The notes beneath the pieces were generated by a model. The model did no database searches. It was not told where the DNA came from and saw only the letters and a program-made list of their open reading frames with translations. Shown piece after piece: positions 53,967 to 62,496 of a DNA stretch of 64,000 bases (its first letter is position 1; each line of letters starts with the position of its first letter). Origin of the DNA: Actinophytocola gossypii (GTDB lineage: Bacteria; Actinomycetota; Actinomycetes; Mycobacteriales; Pseudonocardiaceae); NCBI RefSeq assembly GCF_025165815.1, contig NZ_JAFFZE010000010.1:335410-399409 (forward strand). Direction: 5' to 3'. A program made the translations under genes and the position numbers.

Positions 53967-54890
53967 TTGAGGTGGGTTCGGTGTGGGTTTCTGGTCGCGG
54001 TGCTGGCGTTCGGGGCCGCGGTCGTCGTCGGGCGGTGGGGTGAGTTGCGGGTCGCGCTCGAGCGGCCGTCGTGGGGGTTGGTGGTCGCGGCGGGGGTGCC
54101 GGCGGCGGGCGGGATCCTGTTGACCGCGTTGGGGTGGCGGACGATGCTCGCCGACCTCGGGGCACCGCTGCCGGCGCGGGTCGCGGGGCGGGTGTACCTG
54201 CTCGGTCAGCTCGGCAAGTACCTGCCCGGCTCGGTGTGGTCGTTCGTCGCGCAGGCGGAGTTGGCTCGGGACCACGCGGTCTCCCGGCGGGTCACGGTCA
54301 CCGGCGGCGTGCTGGGGCTGCTGCTCGCCGTGGGCACGGGGGTGGTCACCGCGTTCGTCGCGCTGCCGCTCGGTGGGGGCTCGGGCGCGCTGGTGGCGTA
54401 CTGGTGGGTGGTGCTGGTGGTGCCGGCCGGGCTGGTGTTGCTGCACCCTCGGGTCATCGGGCCGCTGTTGGACCGGGTGTTGCGGCTGTTGCGGCGGGAG
54501 CCGTTGGTGCGGCGGCCCAGTTACCGGGGGATGGTGACGGCGGCCGGGTGGTACGCGTTGAGCTGGCTGCTGCTCGGGCTGCACTGCTGGTTGCTGATGC
54601 TCGGGTTCGGCGCGCCCGCCGGAACGTCGCTGCCGGTGGCGGTCGGCGGGCTCACGCTGGCGTTCTGCCTCGGGCTGATCGTCGTTCCCGCGCCGGCGGG
54701 CGCCGGGGTCCGGGAGGTCGCGCTGGTGTTGGCGTTCGCGCCGGTGCTCGGGCCCGGCGCGTCGCTCGCCGTCGCGCTCATCTCGCGGATAATGCTCACG
54801 GTGCTGGACTTCGTCCTCGCGGGTGCGGTCTGGGCCGAGCGGCGTCCGCGGCTGCGGGCGCGGGGACGGACGAAGGGACTCCGACCATGA
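53967..54890 (+). CDS. Lysylphosphatidylglycerol synthase-type transmembrane protein (UPF0104-like)
   Basis: A 307-residue membrane protein with about eight helices. It begins with a rare TTG (RWVRCGFLVAVLAFGAAVVVG) and has YLLGQLGKYLPGSVWSFVAQAELARDHAVS, the conserved LPG_synthase_TM segment, and VPAPAGAGVREVALVLAFAPVLG near the C-terminus. Such proteins are found near glycosyltransferases and may move or modify lipid-linked glycans. The TTG overlaps the stop of a mini-ORF from the duplicated element (TTGA). The stop overlaps the next gene by ATGA. Confidence 0.85.
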   Translation: MRWVRCGFLVAVLAFGAAVVVGRWGELRVALERPSWGLVVAAGVPAAGGILLTALGWRTMLADLGAPLPARVAGRVYLLGQLGKYLPGSVWSFVAQAELARDHAVSRRVTVTGGVLGLLLAVGTGVVTAFVALPLGGGSGALVAYWWVVLVVPAGLVLLHPRVIGPLLDRVLRLLRREPLVRRPSYRGMVTAAGWYALSWLLLGLHCWLLMLGFGAPAGTSLPVAVGGLTLAFCLGLIVVPAPAGAGVREVALVLAFAPVLGPGASLAVALISRIMLTVLDFVLAGAVWAERRPRLRARGRTKGLRP

Positions 54891-55684
54891 CCCAGGCCGA
54901 TCCCCCCGGCGGGGTCGCGCTCGCCGTCGCCCGCCGGATCGCCGAGCGCGTCCTGTGGACAAGGGTCGCGCTGCGGCGACGGCTGGAGTCCCGGTCCGGC
55001 GAGCCGCGGCCGCTGCCTCCGCCGATGCCGGACACCGACCTGCTTCGCGACGCCGCGTCCTGGCAGGCGGCGGTCGAGGAGTGCAAGCGGCTCCGGCTGC
55101 CGCTGCACCGCGACATCCCGAAGAACTGGGACGCCCTCGGCGCGGTCGGCACGATCCTGCGCACGGTCGGCCGCGAGGCGTCGGTGCTCGACGCGGGTGC
55201 CGCTCGGTACTCCTCGATCCTGCCGTGGCTGCGCCTGTACGGGCTCACCGACCTGGTCGGCAACAACCTGGAGTTCGGCCGCGAGGTGCACCGCGACGGC
55301 GTGCTGTTCCGCTACGGCGACATCACCGACACCGACTTCCCTGACGGCCGGTTCGACGCGGTGACCTGCATGAGCGTGATCGAGCACGGCGTGGCGCTTG
55401 AGCCGTTCGTCGCCGAGTGCGCGCGGATCATCCGGCCGGGCGGGGTGCTCGTGGTCGCCACCGACTACGACATGGAACCGCCGGACACCACCGGCATCAC
55501 CGCCTACGGCCAGCCGGTGCGCATCTTCTCCCCCGACGACATCCGCGACCTGGTGTGGATGGCGACCGACCACGGGCTGATGCTGCGCGGCGACCTCGAG
55601 CTCGAACACACCGAACGGCCGGTGTACTGGAACCGCACGAGGCTGGACTACACGTTCATCCGCCTCGCCTTCGACCGGAACTGA
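54887..55684 (+). CDS. Class I SAM-dependent methyltransferase
   Basis: A 265-residue Methyltransf_11-like protein: VLDAGAARYSSILPWLRLYGL (motif I variant), DAVTCMSVIEHGVALEPFVAECARIIRPGGVLVVATDY, and an FSPDDIRDLV region. The first ~60 residues form an extra helical arm. ATGA overlap with the upstream UPF0104 gene means coexpression, so it may methylate a sugar of the same envelope glycan. Target not shown by sequence. Confidence 0.85.
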   Translation: MTQADPPGGVALAVARRIAERVLWTRVALRRRLESRSGEPRPLPPPMPDTDLLRDAASWQAAVEECKRLRLPLHRDIPKNWDALGAVGTILRTVGREASVLDAGAARYSSILPWLRLYGLTDLVGNNLEFGREVHRDGVLFRYGDITDTDFPDGRFDAVTCMSVIEHGVALEPFVAECARIIRPGGVLVVATDYDMEPPDTTGITAYGQPVRIFSPDDIRDLVWMATDHGLMLRGDLELEHTERPVYWNRTRLDYTFIRLAFDRN

Positions 55685-55699
55685 GGCAGACTCGACGGC

Positions 55700-57715
55700 A
55701 TGACCGATGACGACCCGTACCTCTGGCTGGAGGAGGTCACCGGCGACACCGCCCTGGACTGGGTCCGGGAGCGCAACGCCGAGACCATGACCGAGCTGAC
55801 CGGCTCCGCCCGCTTCACCGAGCTGCGCGACCAGGTGCGCGAGGTGCTCGACGCCGACGACCGCATCCCGTACCCGCGCCGGCGCGGCACGCACCTCTAC
55901 AACTTCTGGCAGGACGCCGCGCACCCGCGCGGGCTGTGGCGGCGCACGACGCTGGAGTCGTACCGGTCACCGGAGCCGGAGTGGGAGGTCGTGCTCGACG
56001 TCGACGCGCTGGCCGCCGCCGAGGGCGAGAGCTGGGTGTGGCAGGGCGCGGCGGTGCTGCGGCCCGGCTACCGGCGGGCGCTGGTGGAGCTGTCCCGCGG
56101 CGGAGCGGACGCGGCGGTGGTGCGGGAGTTCGACCTGGTCTCACTGTCCTTTGTGGAGGAGGTGGACGGTGGGTTCGTGTTGCCGGAGGCCAAGAGCCAG
56201 GTCGGCTGGATCGACGAGGACCGGATCTACGTCGGCACCGACTTCGGGGAGGGCTCACTGACCTCGTCGGGCTACCCGCGGATCGCCAAGGAGTGGCGGC
56301 GCGGGACACCGCTGACCGAGGCGGTGACGGTGTTCGAGGGCAAGCCGGACGACGTGGCGGCGGGCGCCTACCACGACCCGACGGAGGGCTACGAGCGCGA
56401 CATCGTCTACCGCAGCCCGGATTTCTACCGCACCGAGCGGTTCCTGCGCACACCGTCCGGGCTGGTGCGGATCGAGGTGCCGGACGACGCGGAGGCCTCG
56501 GCGCACCGCGAGTGGCTGCTGATCTCGACCCGGTCGGAGTGGACCGTCGGCGAGGTGACCTACCCGAGCGGGGCGCTGCTCGCCGCGCGGTTCGACGAGT
56601 ACCTGGCGGGTTCGCGGGCGCTGAACGTGCTGTTCACACCGGACGAGCACACGTCGCTGTCGTACTTCCGGTGGACCCGCAACCACCTGCTGGTGGCCAC
56701 CCTGCACGACGTGAAGAGCCGGTTCGAGGTGCTCACACCGGGGCCGTCCGGCTGGACCAGGGCGCCGCTGGCCGGAGTGCCGGAGGTCGGCTCGGCGGAC
56801 GTACTGGACACCAACCCCGACGATGACGACGAGTACCTGCTGAACGCGAGCGGGTACACCCAGCCGGCGACGCTGTACCGGGGCGAGGTCGACGGTGGGA
56901 TCGAGGTGCTGAAGCGGTCGCCCGCGTTCTTCGACGCCGACGGGCTGGAGACCCACCAGCACTTCGCGGTATCCGACGACGGCACCCGGATCCCGTACTT
57001 CGTGGTCGGCCGCCCCGGTGCGGACGGCCCGACCCTGCTGTACGGGTACGGCGGGTTCGAGGTGTCGCTGACCCCGGGGTACAGCGGCACGATCGGCCGC
57101 GGGTGGCTGGCGCGCGGCGGCACGTACGTGGTGGCGAACATCCGCGGCGGCGGCGAGTACGGGCCGGCGTGGCACCAGTCGGTGCTCCGGGAGGCGCGGC
57201 CGAGGGTGTACGAGGACCTGGCCGCGGTGGCACGGGACCTGGTGGACCGCGGGATCACGACGCCGGCGCGGCTGGCGGTGCAGGGCGGGTCGAACGGCGG
57301 GCTGCTGACGGGCGTGATGCTGACCAGGTACCCGGAACTGTTCGGGGCGGTGGTGTGCCAGGTGCCGCTGCTGGACATGCGGCGGTACCACAAGCTGCTG
57401 GCCGGCGCGTCCTGGATGGCGGAGTACGGCGACCCGGACGACCCGGCGGACTGGGCGTTCCTGCGCGAGTACTCGCCGTACCAGAACGTGCGGCCGAACC
57501 GCCCCTACCCGCCGACGTTCCTGCTCACCTCGACCCGCGACGACCGGGTGCATCCAGGGCACGCGCGGAAGATGGTGGCGCGGCTGGCCGAGCACGGGTA
57601 CGACGTGCGGTACTACGAGAACATCGAGGGCGGCCACGGCGGCGCGGCGGACAACGAGCAGGCCGCGTTCAAGTGGGGCCTGGTGTTCGAGTTCCTGTGG
57701 CGGCAGGTGGGGTGA
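55700..57715 (+). CDS. Prolyl oligopeptidase family serine peptidase (S9)
   Basis: A 671-residue peptidase with a beta-propeller at residues ~60-390 and an alpha/beta hydrolase domain at ~415-671. Catalytic Ser in QGGSNGG, Asp in TSTRDDRVHP and His in EGGHGGAADNEQ are all present, as are GYGGFEVSLTPGYS and NIRGGGEYGPAWH. No signal peptide, so it probably acts in the cytoplasm on short Pro-containing peptides. CAGACT seven bases before the ATG suggests a leaderless start. Confidence 0.94.
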   Translation: MTDDDPYLWLEEVTGDTALDWVRERNAETMTELTGSARFTELRDQVREVLDADDRIPYPRRRGTHLYNFWQDAAHPRGLWRRTTLESYRSPEPEWEVVLDVDALAAAEGESWVWQGAAVLRPGYRRALVELSRGGADAAVVREFDLVSLSFVEEVDGGFVLPEAKSQVGWIDEDRIYVGTDFGEGSLTSSGYPRIAKEWRRGTPLTEAVTVFEGKPDDVAAGAYHDPTEGYERDIVYRSPDFYRTERFLRTPSGLVRIEVPDDAEASAHREWLLISTRSEWTVGEVTYPSGALLAARFDEYLAGSRALNVLFTPDEHTSLSYFRWTRNHLLVATLHDVKSRFEVLTPGPSGWTRAPLAGVPEVGSADVLDTNPDDDDEYLLNASGYTQPATLYRGEVDGGIEVLKRSPAFFDADGLETHQHFAVSDDGTRIPYFVVGRPGADGPTLLYGYGGFEVSLTPGYSGTIGRGWLARGGTYVVANIRGGGEYGPAWHQSVLREARPRVYEDLAAVARDLVDRGITTPARLAVQGGSNGGLLTGVMLTRYPELFGAVVCQVPLLDMRRYHKLLAGASWMAEYGDPDDPADWAFLREYSPYQNVRPNRPYPPTFLLTSTRDDRVHPGHARKMVARLAEHGYDVRYYENIEGGHGGAADNEQAAFKWGLVFEFLWRQVG

Positions 57716-57721
57716 CCCGAC

Positions 57722-58498
57722 TCAGGACAGGCCCCACCGGTCGAGCAGTTCCTGGCGGCTGGTGCGGCGTTCGTCGGAGAAGTCGATGACGCCGATGATG
57801 AACGTCAGCACCGAGTCGGCGAACAGGCTCAGCTTGTCGTAGCTGCTGGAGCGGGCGTAGTCGTAGTCGTCGGGCTGCACCCGCTGGTGGATGATGAACC
57901 CGCTGATCATCGCCTGCAGCGCGAGCGCGAGCCGGTGCGGGCTCCACCCGGCGCGCAGCCGCGATCCGGTCACCTCCATCAGCGCCGCGTAGGTGGCCGT
58001 CCACTTGTCCTGTTCGGCCCGCAGCCCGTCGACCACGGCGTCGGCACCGTCGGCGTTCGACGACAGCAGCGGGGCGAGGTGGGCGATCAGGTACGAGCGG
58101 GGGTCGGCGACCAACTCGTGCAGCAGCGTGTCCGCGGTGCGGATCGTGGCGTCGACCACCGTGGTCGGTTCCCCGGTGTCGGCGAGGTCGCCGGCCATCC
58201 GCACCGGTGGGGGCTCCGCCGCGCGGTCCAGCTTGGACAGCGCCCACACGGCGGCGTCGGTGCGGAACGCCTCGACCGAGCCCCACCGGCTGGTGATCGT
58301 CCTGCGGTCCGGCGAGTAGCCGGCCCTGGTGAGGATCGCGACCGGATCGAGGTGGCTCAGCACCTGCGGGAACGGGGTCGCCCCGGCCCGGCCCTCGCCG
58401 GCGAGGAAGCCGTCGATGTCCTCGGCGGCGAGCGTCAGCAGGCGTCGCGCGACCGCGTCGCGCCGGTCGGCGGGTGGCCGCCCAGGTCCTCTCGTCAC
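57722..58498 (-). CDS. TetR-like transcriptional regulator
   Basis: A 258-residue protein whose C-terminal half is helical in the style of TetR ligand domains (LALALQAMISGFIIHQRVQ, LFADSVLTFIIGVID). The N-terminal ~60 residues after VTRGPGRPPADRRDAVARRLL fit a HTH-containing start, though the helix-turn-helix is not textbook (ILTRAGYSPDRRTITSRWGSVEAFRTDA). It is divergent from an ESX-substrate-type gene, with an excellent dyad between them. The GTG start was chosen because RGPGRPPA is a common TetR opening. Confidence 0.72.
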   Translation of the reverse strand: MTRGPGRPPADRRDAVARRLLTLAAEDIDGFLAGEGRAGATPFPQVLSHLDPVAILTRAGYSPDRRTITSRWGSVEAFRTDAAVWALSKLDRAAEPPPVRMAGDLADTGEPTTVVDATIRTADTLLHELVADPRSYLIAHLAPLLSSNADGADAVVDGLRAEQDKWTATYAALMEVTGSRLRAGWSPHRLALALQAMISGFIIHQRVQPDDYDYARSSSYDKLSLFADSVLTFIIGVIDFSDERRTSRQELLDRWGLS

Positions 58499-58526
58499 GT
58501 CTGGTTCCCCGGTTTCTCGCACGGAT

Positions 58527-58552
58527 CGTGGAGGAAAACGTGTTCCGCCACG
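58527..58552. promoter_or_regulatory. Operator-like inverted repeat between TetR and ESX genes
   Basis: CGTGGAGGAA (58527-58536) and TTCCGCCACG (58543-58552) form 10-bp arms with one mismatch and a 6-nt spacer. The size fits a TetR operator and the site lies 29 bp from the TetR start and 65 bp before the ESX gene. Confidence 0.6.
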
Positions 58553-58616
58553 GGCGTCAGGCCGCGAGTCTGGTGACGGGAGGAATCGTGACACGGGCGA
58601 TGTGGGGAGCGGGTTA

Positions 58617-58928
58617 ATGGACGGGATGCGGGTCACCCCGGCGGAGCTGCGCACGGCGGGCGGCAACATCGTGGACATCGCGAGCGAGATCCAGCGCACG
58701 GCGAGCGAGCTGTCCGGGCAGACCTCGGCGGTCGCCGCGTTCGGTGCCAACGGCGGGTTCGACACCCAGGCGGCGGCGCGGACGCTCGAGGGGAACTGGG
58801 AGACCGCGATCGACGCGATCGCCGCCAGGATCTCGCTCGCCGGCGACACGATGGACGTCAACGCGGACACCTACGCGTCCACTGAGGACGCGAACACCGA
58901 CGTGTTCAGCCACGGGTTGGGTGCCTGA
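58617..58928 (+). CDS. EspC/WXG100-like ESX substrate protein
   Basis: A 103-residue helical protein with two predicted helices (TPAELRTAGGNIVDIASEIQRTASELSGQ and TLEGNWETAIDAIAARISLAGDTMDVNADTYASTEDANTDVF) linked by a Gly-rich turn, the layout of the EspC-like ESX family. A W is present in the second helix rather than the WxG turn. Likely forms a dimer with the next gene's N-terminus and leaves the cell by a type VII system. One base separates the two genes. Confidence 0.75.
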   Translation: MDGMRVTPAELRTAGGNIVDIASEIQRTASELSGQTSAVAAFGANGGFDTQAAARTLEGNWETAIDAIAARISLAGDTMDVNADTYASTEDANTDVFSHGLGA

Positions 58929-58929
58929 G

Positions 58930-60504
58930 ATGGTGAACTTCGCGCAGCTGAACGAGTTCGAGCCGGGCGTCTTCGCCGACGCCGCCGACGCCTGGGAGGC
59001 GCACGCCACGAACCTCGGCGACCAGCGGACCGCGCTCGGCACCGAGGTGGACTCCCTGTCGGACTGGTGCGGGGAGGCGGCCGAGGCGGCCAGGACGCAC
59101 TTCGACGGCCTGAAGGGCAACCTGGCCGACTCGGTCGGGCTGTTGGAGCGGATCGCGCCGGCACTGCGCACGGCGGAGGAGGAGATCGGTGGCGCCAAGC
59201 GGCTGCTGGACGAGGCGATCGCCGACGCGGGCGACCGGTTCCGGATCACCGCGGACGGCACGGTCCAGCCCTCGGGCGACCTCACCGGCGACATCGCCGG
59301 GGACCTGACCGACCTGCAGGACCGGATCGACCGGGCGGTCCGGCAGGCCACCGAGGCCGACGAACGGGCGGCGTCGACGCTGCGCGAGCTGAACCCGGTG
59401 GAGATCGGGCTCGGCGAGGCGGTGACGGACGCGGCCAACCGGGACGCGCTGGCCGACTTCCCGGAGAACGGCACGCCCGAGGAGATACGCCAGTGGTGGG
59501 ACGGGCTGAGCGCGATCGAGCAGGAGTCGTTGATCCACGGCAACAGCGCGCTGATCGGCAGCACGGACGGCATCCCGGTCGTGGCACGGGACCGGGCCAA
59601 CCGGATCGTGCTCGACGAGCACGAGGCAATCCTGGAGACCCAGCTCGGCCAGTACCCCGAGGGCAGCGGTGAGCGGACCAGGATCCAGGACCGGCTGGCG
59701 GCGATCGAGCTCATCGACGAGCGGCTGGCGAGCGACCAGCCGGACCGCGCGTACCTGATCCACTTCGACGCCCAGGACGTCACCGACCGGGACAACCCGG
59801 GCCGGTTCGTCATCGCCACCGGCAACCCGGACACCGCCGACAACGTGGTGACCAACGTGCACGGCATCAACTCCACGGTGGACGGGAACATCGGCACCTG
59901 GCTGGAGCAGAACGACGCCACCGTGGACGCGGCGAACCGGGCGGACGAATCGGAGAGCACCGCCTCCATCGCCTGGTACGGGTACGACGCGCCGATCGGC
60001 GGCGAGGTCCTCGACGGCTCGTACGCCGAGAACGCCGCGCCGGACCTGCGCCGGTTCCAGGAAGGACTGCGGGCGAGCCACGACGGTCCGCCGTCGAACA
60101 ACACCGTGCTCGGGCACAGCTACGGGTCGACCGTGGTCGGCGAGGCCGCGGGCAGCGGAAGACTGCACACCGACCAGATCGCGTTCGTCGGCAGCGTCGG
60201 CACCACCGTCGACGACGCGAGCGACCTGCGGCTGGTCACCGGCGACGGCGACACCGTGCGGGGCGACTCGTCGACCGTGTACGCCGGGCGCACCGAGCAG
60301 GACTTCGTCGGCTCCGGCCTCAGTGGGATGCACGGCAACGACCCGATGTCCGACGACTACGGCGCCTACCGGTTCGAGACCGGCACGGGTGGCGACGGGC
60401 CCAGTATCGAGTACGGCCACACCGGGGCGTACTGGGACCGCGAGGAGTCGGTGGACAACATCGGGCGGATCGTGACCGGGGACCGGCCGGTCGCGGACCG
60501 CTGA
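58930..60504 (+). CDS. DUF1023 alpha/beta hydrolase with N-terminal ESX-type helical domain
   Basis: A 524-residue protein. Residues 1-120 are helical and WXG-like (WEAHATNLGDQRTALGTEVDSLSDWCGEAAEAARTHFDGLKGNL); a middle helical region follows; from ~280 a DUF1023 hydrolase with TNVHGINSTV, IAWYGYDAP and nucleophile GHSYGS (Ser about 395). Such proteins are probable type VII secretion substrates with lipase/esterase-like fold. No signal peptide is seen, consistent with ESX export. No ESX machinery genes are in the window. Cotranslated with the EspC-like gene. Confidence 0.85.
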   Translation: MVNFAQLNEFEPGVFADAADAWEAHATNLGDQRTALGTEVDSLSDWCGEAAEAARTHFDGLKGNLADSVGLLERIAPALRTAEEEIGGAKRLLDEAIADAGDRFRITADGTVQPSGDLTGDIAGDLTDLQDRIDRAVRQATEADERAASTLRELNPVEIGLGEAVTDAANRDALADFPENGTPEEIRQWWDGLSAIEQESLIHGNSALIGSTDGIPVVARDRANRIVLDEHEAILETQLGQYPEGSGERTRIQDRLAAIELIDERLASDQPDRAYLIHFDAQDVTDRDNPGRFVIATGNPDTADNVVTNVHGINSTVDGNIGTWLEQNDATVDAANRADESESTASIAWYGYDAPIGGEVLDGSYAENAAPDLRRFQEGLRASHDGPPSNNTVLGHSYGSTVVGEAAGSGRLHTDQIAFVGSVGTTVDDASDLRLVTGDGDTVRGDSSTVYAGRTEQDFVGSGLSGMHGNDPMSDDYGAYRFETGTGGDGPSIEYGHTGAYWDREESVDNIGRIVTGDRPVADR

Positions 60505-60507
60505 CCG

Positions 60508-61203
60508 CTACGGCTGGTCGAGCAGGGTGAGGTAGGCGTCGAGCTGGGCCGCGCCGGCGAGGAGGTCGCGGCCGCGTCTGGCCAGCCGGTCCTGCCAGGC
60601 GCCGAGGAAGGCACGCAACGCGTCCGCGCCGCCCGCCGCACGCAGCGATTCGAGGAACCGCGCGACCTGCCGCAGCGGGTACCCGCCTCGGCGCAGCTGC
60701 CGGGCGATCTCGGCGTCGCGGACGCGGTCGGGCCCGTACTGGCGGTAGCCGGTCGCGCGGTCGCGTTCGGGGCGCAGGATGCCCTCGGTCTCCCAGGTGC
60801 GCAGCGTCGCCGGGTGCACCCCGAGCCGGCGGGCGAGCTCGCCGACGGTCAGCGGGCGGCCGCCGATCGGCTCGGGTGGCGTGGCGGACAGGCTGCCCAG
60901 TGCCGTAGCGGACTCGGCGCGGGTGTCGCGTTCGGCGAGCAGCTCGACGTGTGCCGCGTCGATGAGCCGGTAGGCGGACTCGGTGTCGCCGCGGTTGGTC
61001 GCGCGCAGGATCTCCGTGGCCTGCTGGTGTCCGTGGCCGCGGCGCAGCGCGAGGAAGGCGCGCAGGGCCTGCGCGTGCCGGGGGGTGTAGCGCCGGTAGC
61101 CGGTCTCGCCGCGCTCGGCCGGCGGGAGGATGCCCGCGTCCTCGTAGTTGCGCACCGCCTGTGCGGACAACCCGTGCTCGCGGGCGAGGTCGATGGGTCG
61201 CAC
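60508..61203 (-). CDS. TioE-like MerR regulator with two HTH domains
   Basis: A 231-residue regulator with two MerR-type helix-turn-helix domains in one chain: residues ~2-70 (IDLAREHGLSAQAVRNYEDAGILPPAERGETGYRRYTP) and ~115-185 (TVGELARRLGVHPATLRTWETEGILRPERDRATGYRQYGP). TioE in Streptomyces/Micromonospora clusters has this form. The GTG at 61203 has GGAGG about six bases upstream. It is divergent from an erythromycin esterase gene, its likely target, and convergent with the DUF1023 gene. Confidence 0.85.
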   Translation of the reverse strand: MRPIDLAREHGLSAQAVRNYEDAGILPPAERGETGYRRYTPRHAQALRAFLALRRGHGHQQATEILRATNRGDTESAYRLIDAAHVELLAERDTRAESATALGSLSATPPEPIGGRPLTVGELARRLGVHPATLRTWETEGILRPERDRATGYRQYGPDRVRDAEIARQLRRGGYPLRQVARFLESLRAAGGADALRAFLGAWQDRLARRGRDLLAGAAQLDAYLTLLDQP

Positions 61204-61246
61204 TCTCACCTCCGTTTGAGACTTCACGGTATCGAACCCAGGTCGG

Positions 61247-61285
61247 CTTCGGCGAAGTTTCACTCGAACCTTCAGCGATACGGTC
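61247..61285 (+). promoter_or_regulatory. Divergent regulatory region of regulator and esterase genes
   Basis: The 113-bp gap holds an 11-bp palindrome CTTCG-G-CGAAG (61247-61257) and a TACGGT hexamer (61280-61285), a possible -10 for the esterase gene with TTTCAC about 17 bases upstream. Operator for the TioE-like regulator is plausible. Confidence 0.4.
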
Positions 61286-61316
61286 GAAGGGGAAGGCTCG
61301 TTCGGAAGGGGAACTT

Positions 61317-62489
61317 ATGTCCACCGCCCTGCGTGGGATCGGCCGCCCACTCGACGACCCGGCCGGCCTGGGCCGTGCCGTCGACGAGCTGCTCGCGGCC
61401 CGGCCAGAGCCGCCCGCCCTGCTCGCCCTCGGTGAGCCGACCCACGGGATCACCGCGTTTCCGTTGCTGCGCAACGAATTCCTCGGCCACCTGGTGGACC
61501 GCGGGTACCGGTCGATCGCGTTGGAGACCGACGTCTTCGCCGCGTCCATCGTGGACGAGTACGTGGCCGGGGGCACGGCGGAGATCGACACCGTGCTCGC
61601 GACCGGGTTCAGCCACGGGTTCGGGTCCGTACCAGGCAACCGCGAGCTCCTCGAGTGGCTGCGCGCGCACAACGCCGGCCGGCCGCCCGCGGACCGGGTT
61701 CGTTTCCACGGCTTCGACCCGCCGACCGAGTACGCCTACGCGCCGAGCCCACGACACGCGCTGGCCTCGGTCGCCGACCACCTGCCCTCGGCACTGCGCC
61801 CCGAGTCGGCCCGCGACCTCGACGAGCTGTGCGGCGAGGACGCGGACTGGACGAACGAGGCGGCCATGTTCGACCCGTCGGCGTCCATCGGCGACTCGGA
61901 CCGTGCCCGCGCCCTGCGGGTCGTCGCCGACGACCTCGCCAGCGCATTGCGTCGAGCGGCCCCCGGCCTGCGCCCGAGCGACGAGGCCCGCGCGCACGCG
62001 CGCACGGCCCAGGGGCTGCTGCGCTACCACGCGGCCATGGCCGGGTCCGGACCGGACCGGATGGGCACCCTGCTCAGCGTGCGCGCCGAGATGATGGCCG
62101 AGAACCTGCTCGCGATCGTCGACCAGGAGCGGCGGCGTGGCCCGACCCTGGTGTTCGCGCACAACGCGATCCTCCGGCCCGACACCGGGGAGGGCTGGGG
62201 CAGCGCCGGCGCGCTCGCGGCGCTCGCCCTCGACGGGCGCTACGTGTTCGTGGCGACCGACGGGAACCCGGACGGCGCCCCGGGCACCCTGCAGGGCGTG
62301 TTGGCCGAGGCGACCACGCGCCGTTCCCTGTTCCCGACCGGGGAGCTGCGCGCCGCCCTGCCCCCGTCGACCGGGCAGGGCGAACCGATCGTGCCCGGCC
62401 ACCTCCCGCTGGACCCGGCGGAGCTGGACGGGGTCGACGCGGTCGTCTTCATCGCCGACACCGACGGCAGGCGGCACTGGCACTGGTAG
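61317..62489 (+). CDS. Erythromycin esterase family protein
   Basis: A 390-residue EreA-type esterase. Conserved features: LGEPTHGITAFPLLRNEFLGHLVDRGYRSIALETD, FHGFDPPTEY, and VFAHNAILRPDTGEGWGSAGALAALALDGRYVFVATD with catalytic His and Glu residues of the family. Members open macrolactone rings, though many actinobacterial homologues have other, unknown substrates such as own antibiotics. RBS GGAAGGGGA precedes the ATG. Divergent from a TioE-like regulator. Confidence 0.9.
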   Translation: MSTALRGIGRPLDDPAGLGRAVDELLAARPEPPALLALGEPTHGITAFPLLRNEFLGHLVDRGYRSIALETDVFAASIVDEYVAGGTAEIDTVLATGFSHGFGSVPGNRELLEWLRAHNAGRPPADRVRFHGFDPPTEYAYAPSPRHALASVADHLPSALRPESARDLDELCGEDADWTNEAAMFDPSASIGDSDRARALRVVADDLASALRRAAPGLRPSDEARAHARTAQGLLRYHAAMAGSGPDRMGTLLSVRAEMMAENLLAIVDQERRRGPTLVFAHNAILRPDTGEGWGSAGALAALALDGRYVFVATDGNPDGAPGTLQGVLAEATTRRSLFPTGELRAALPPSTGQGEPIVPGHLPLDPAELDGVDAVVFIADTDGRRHWHW

Positions 62490-62496
62490 TGGCCGC

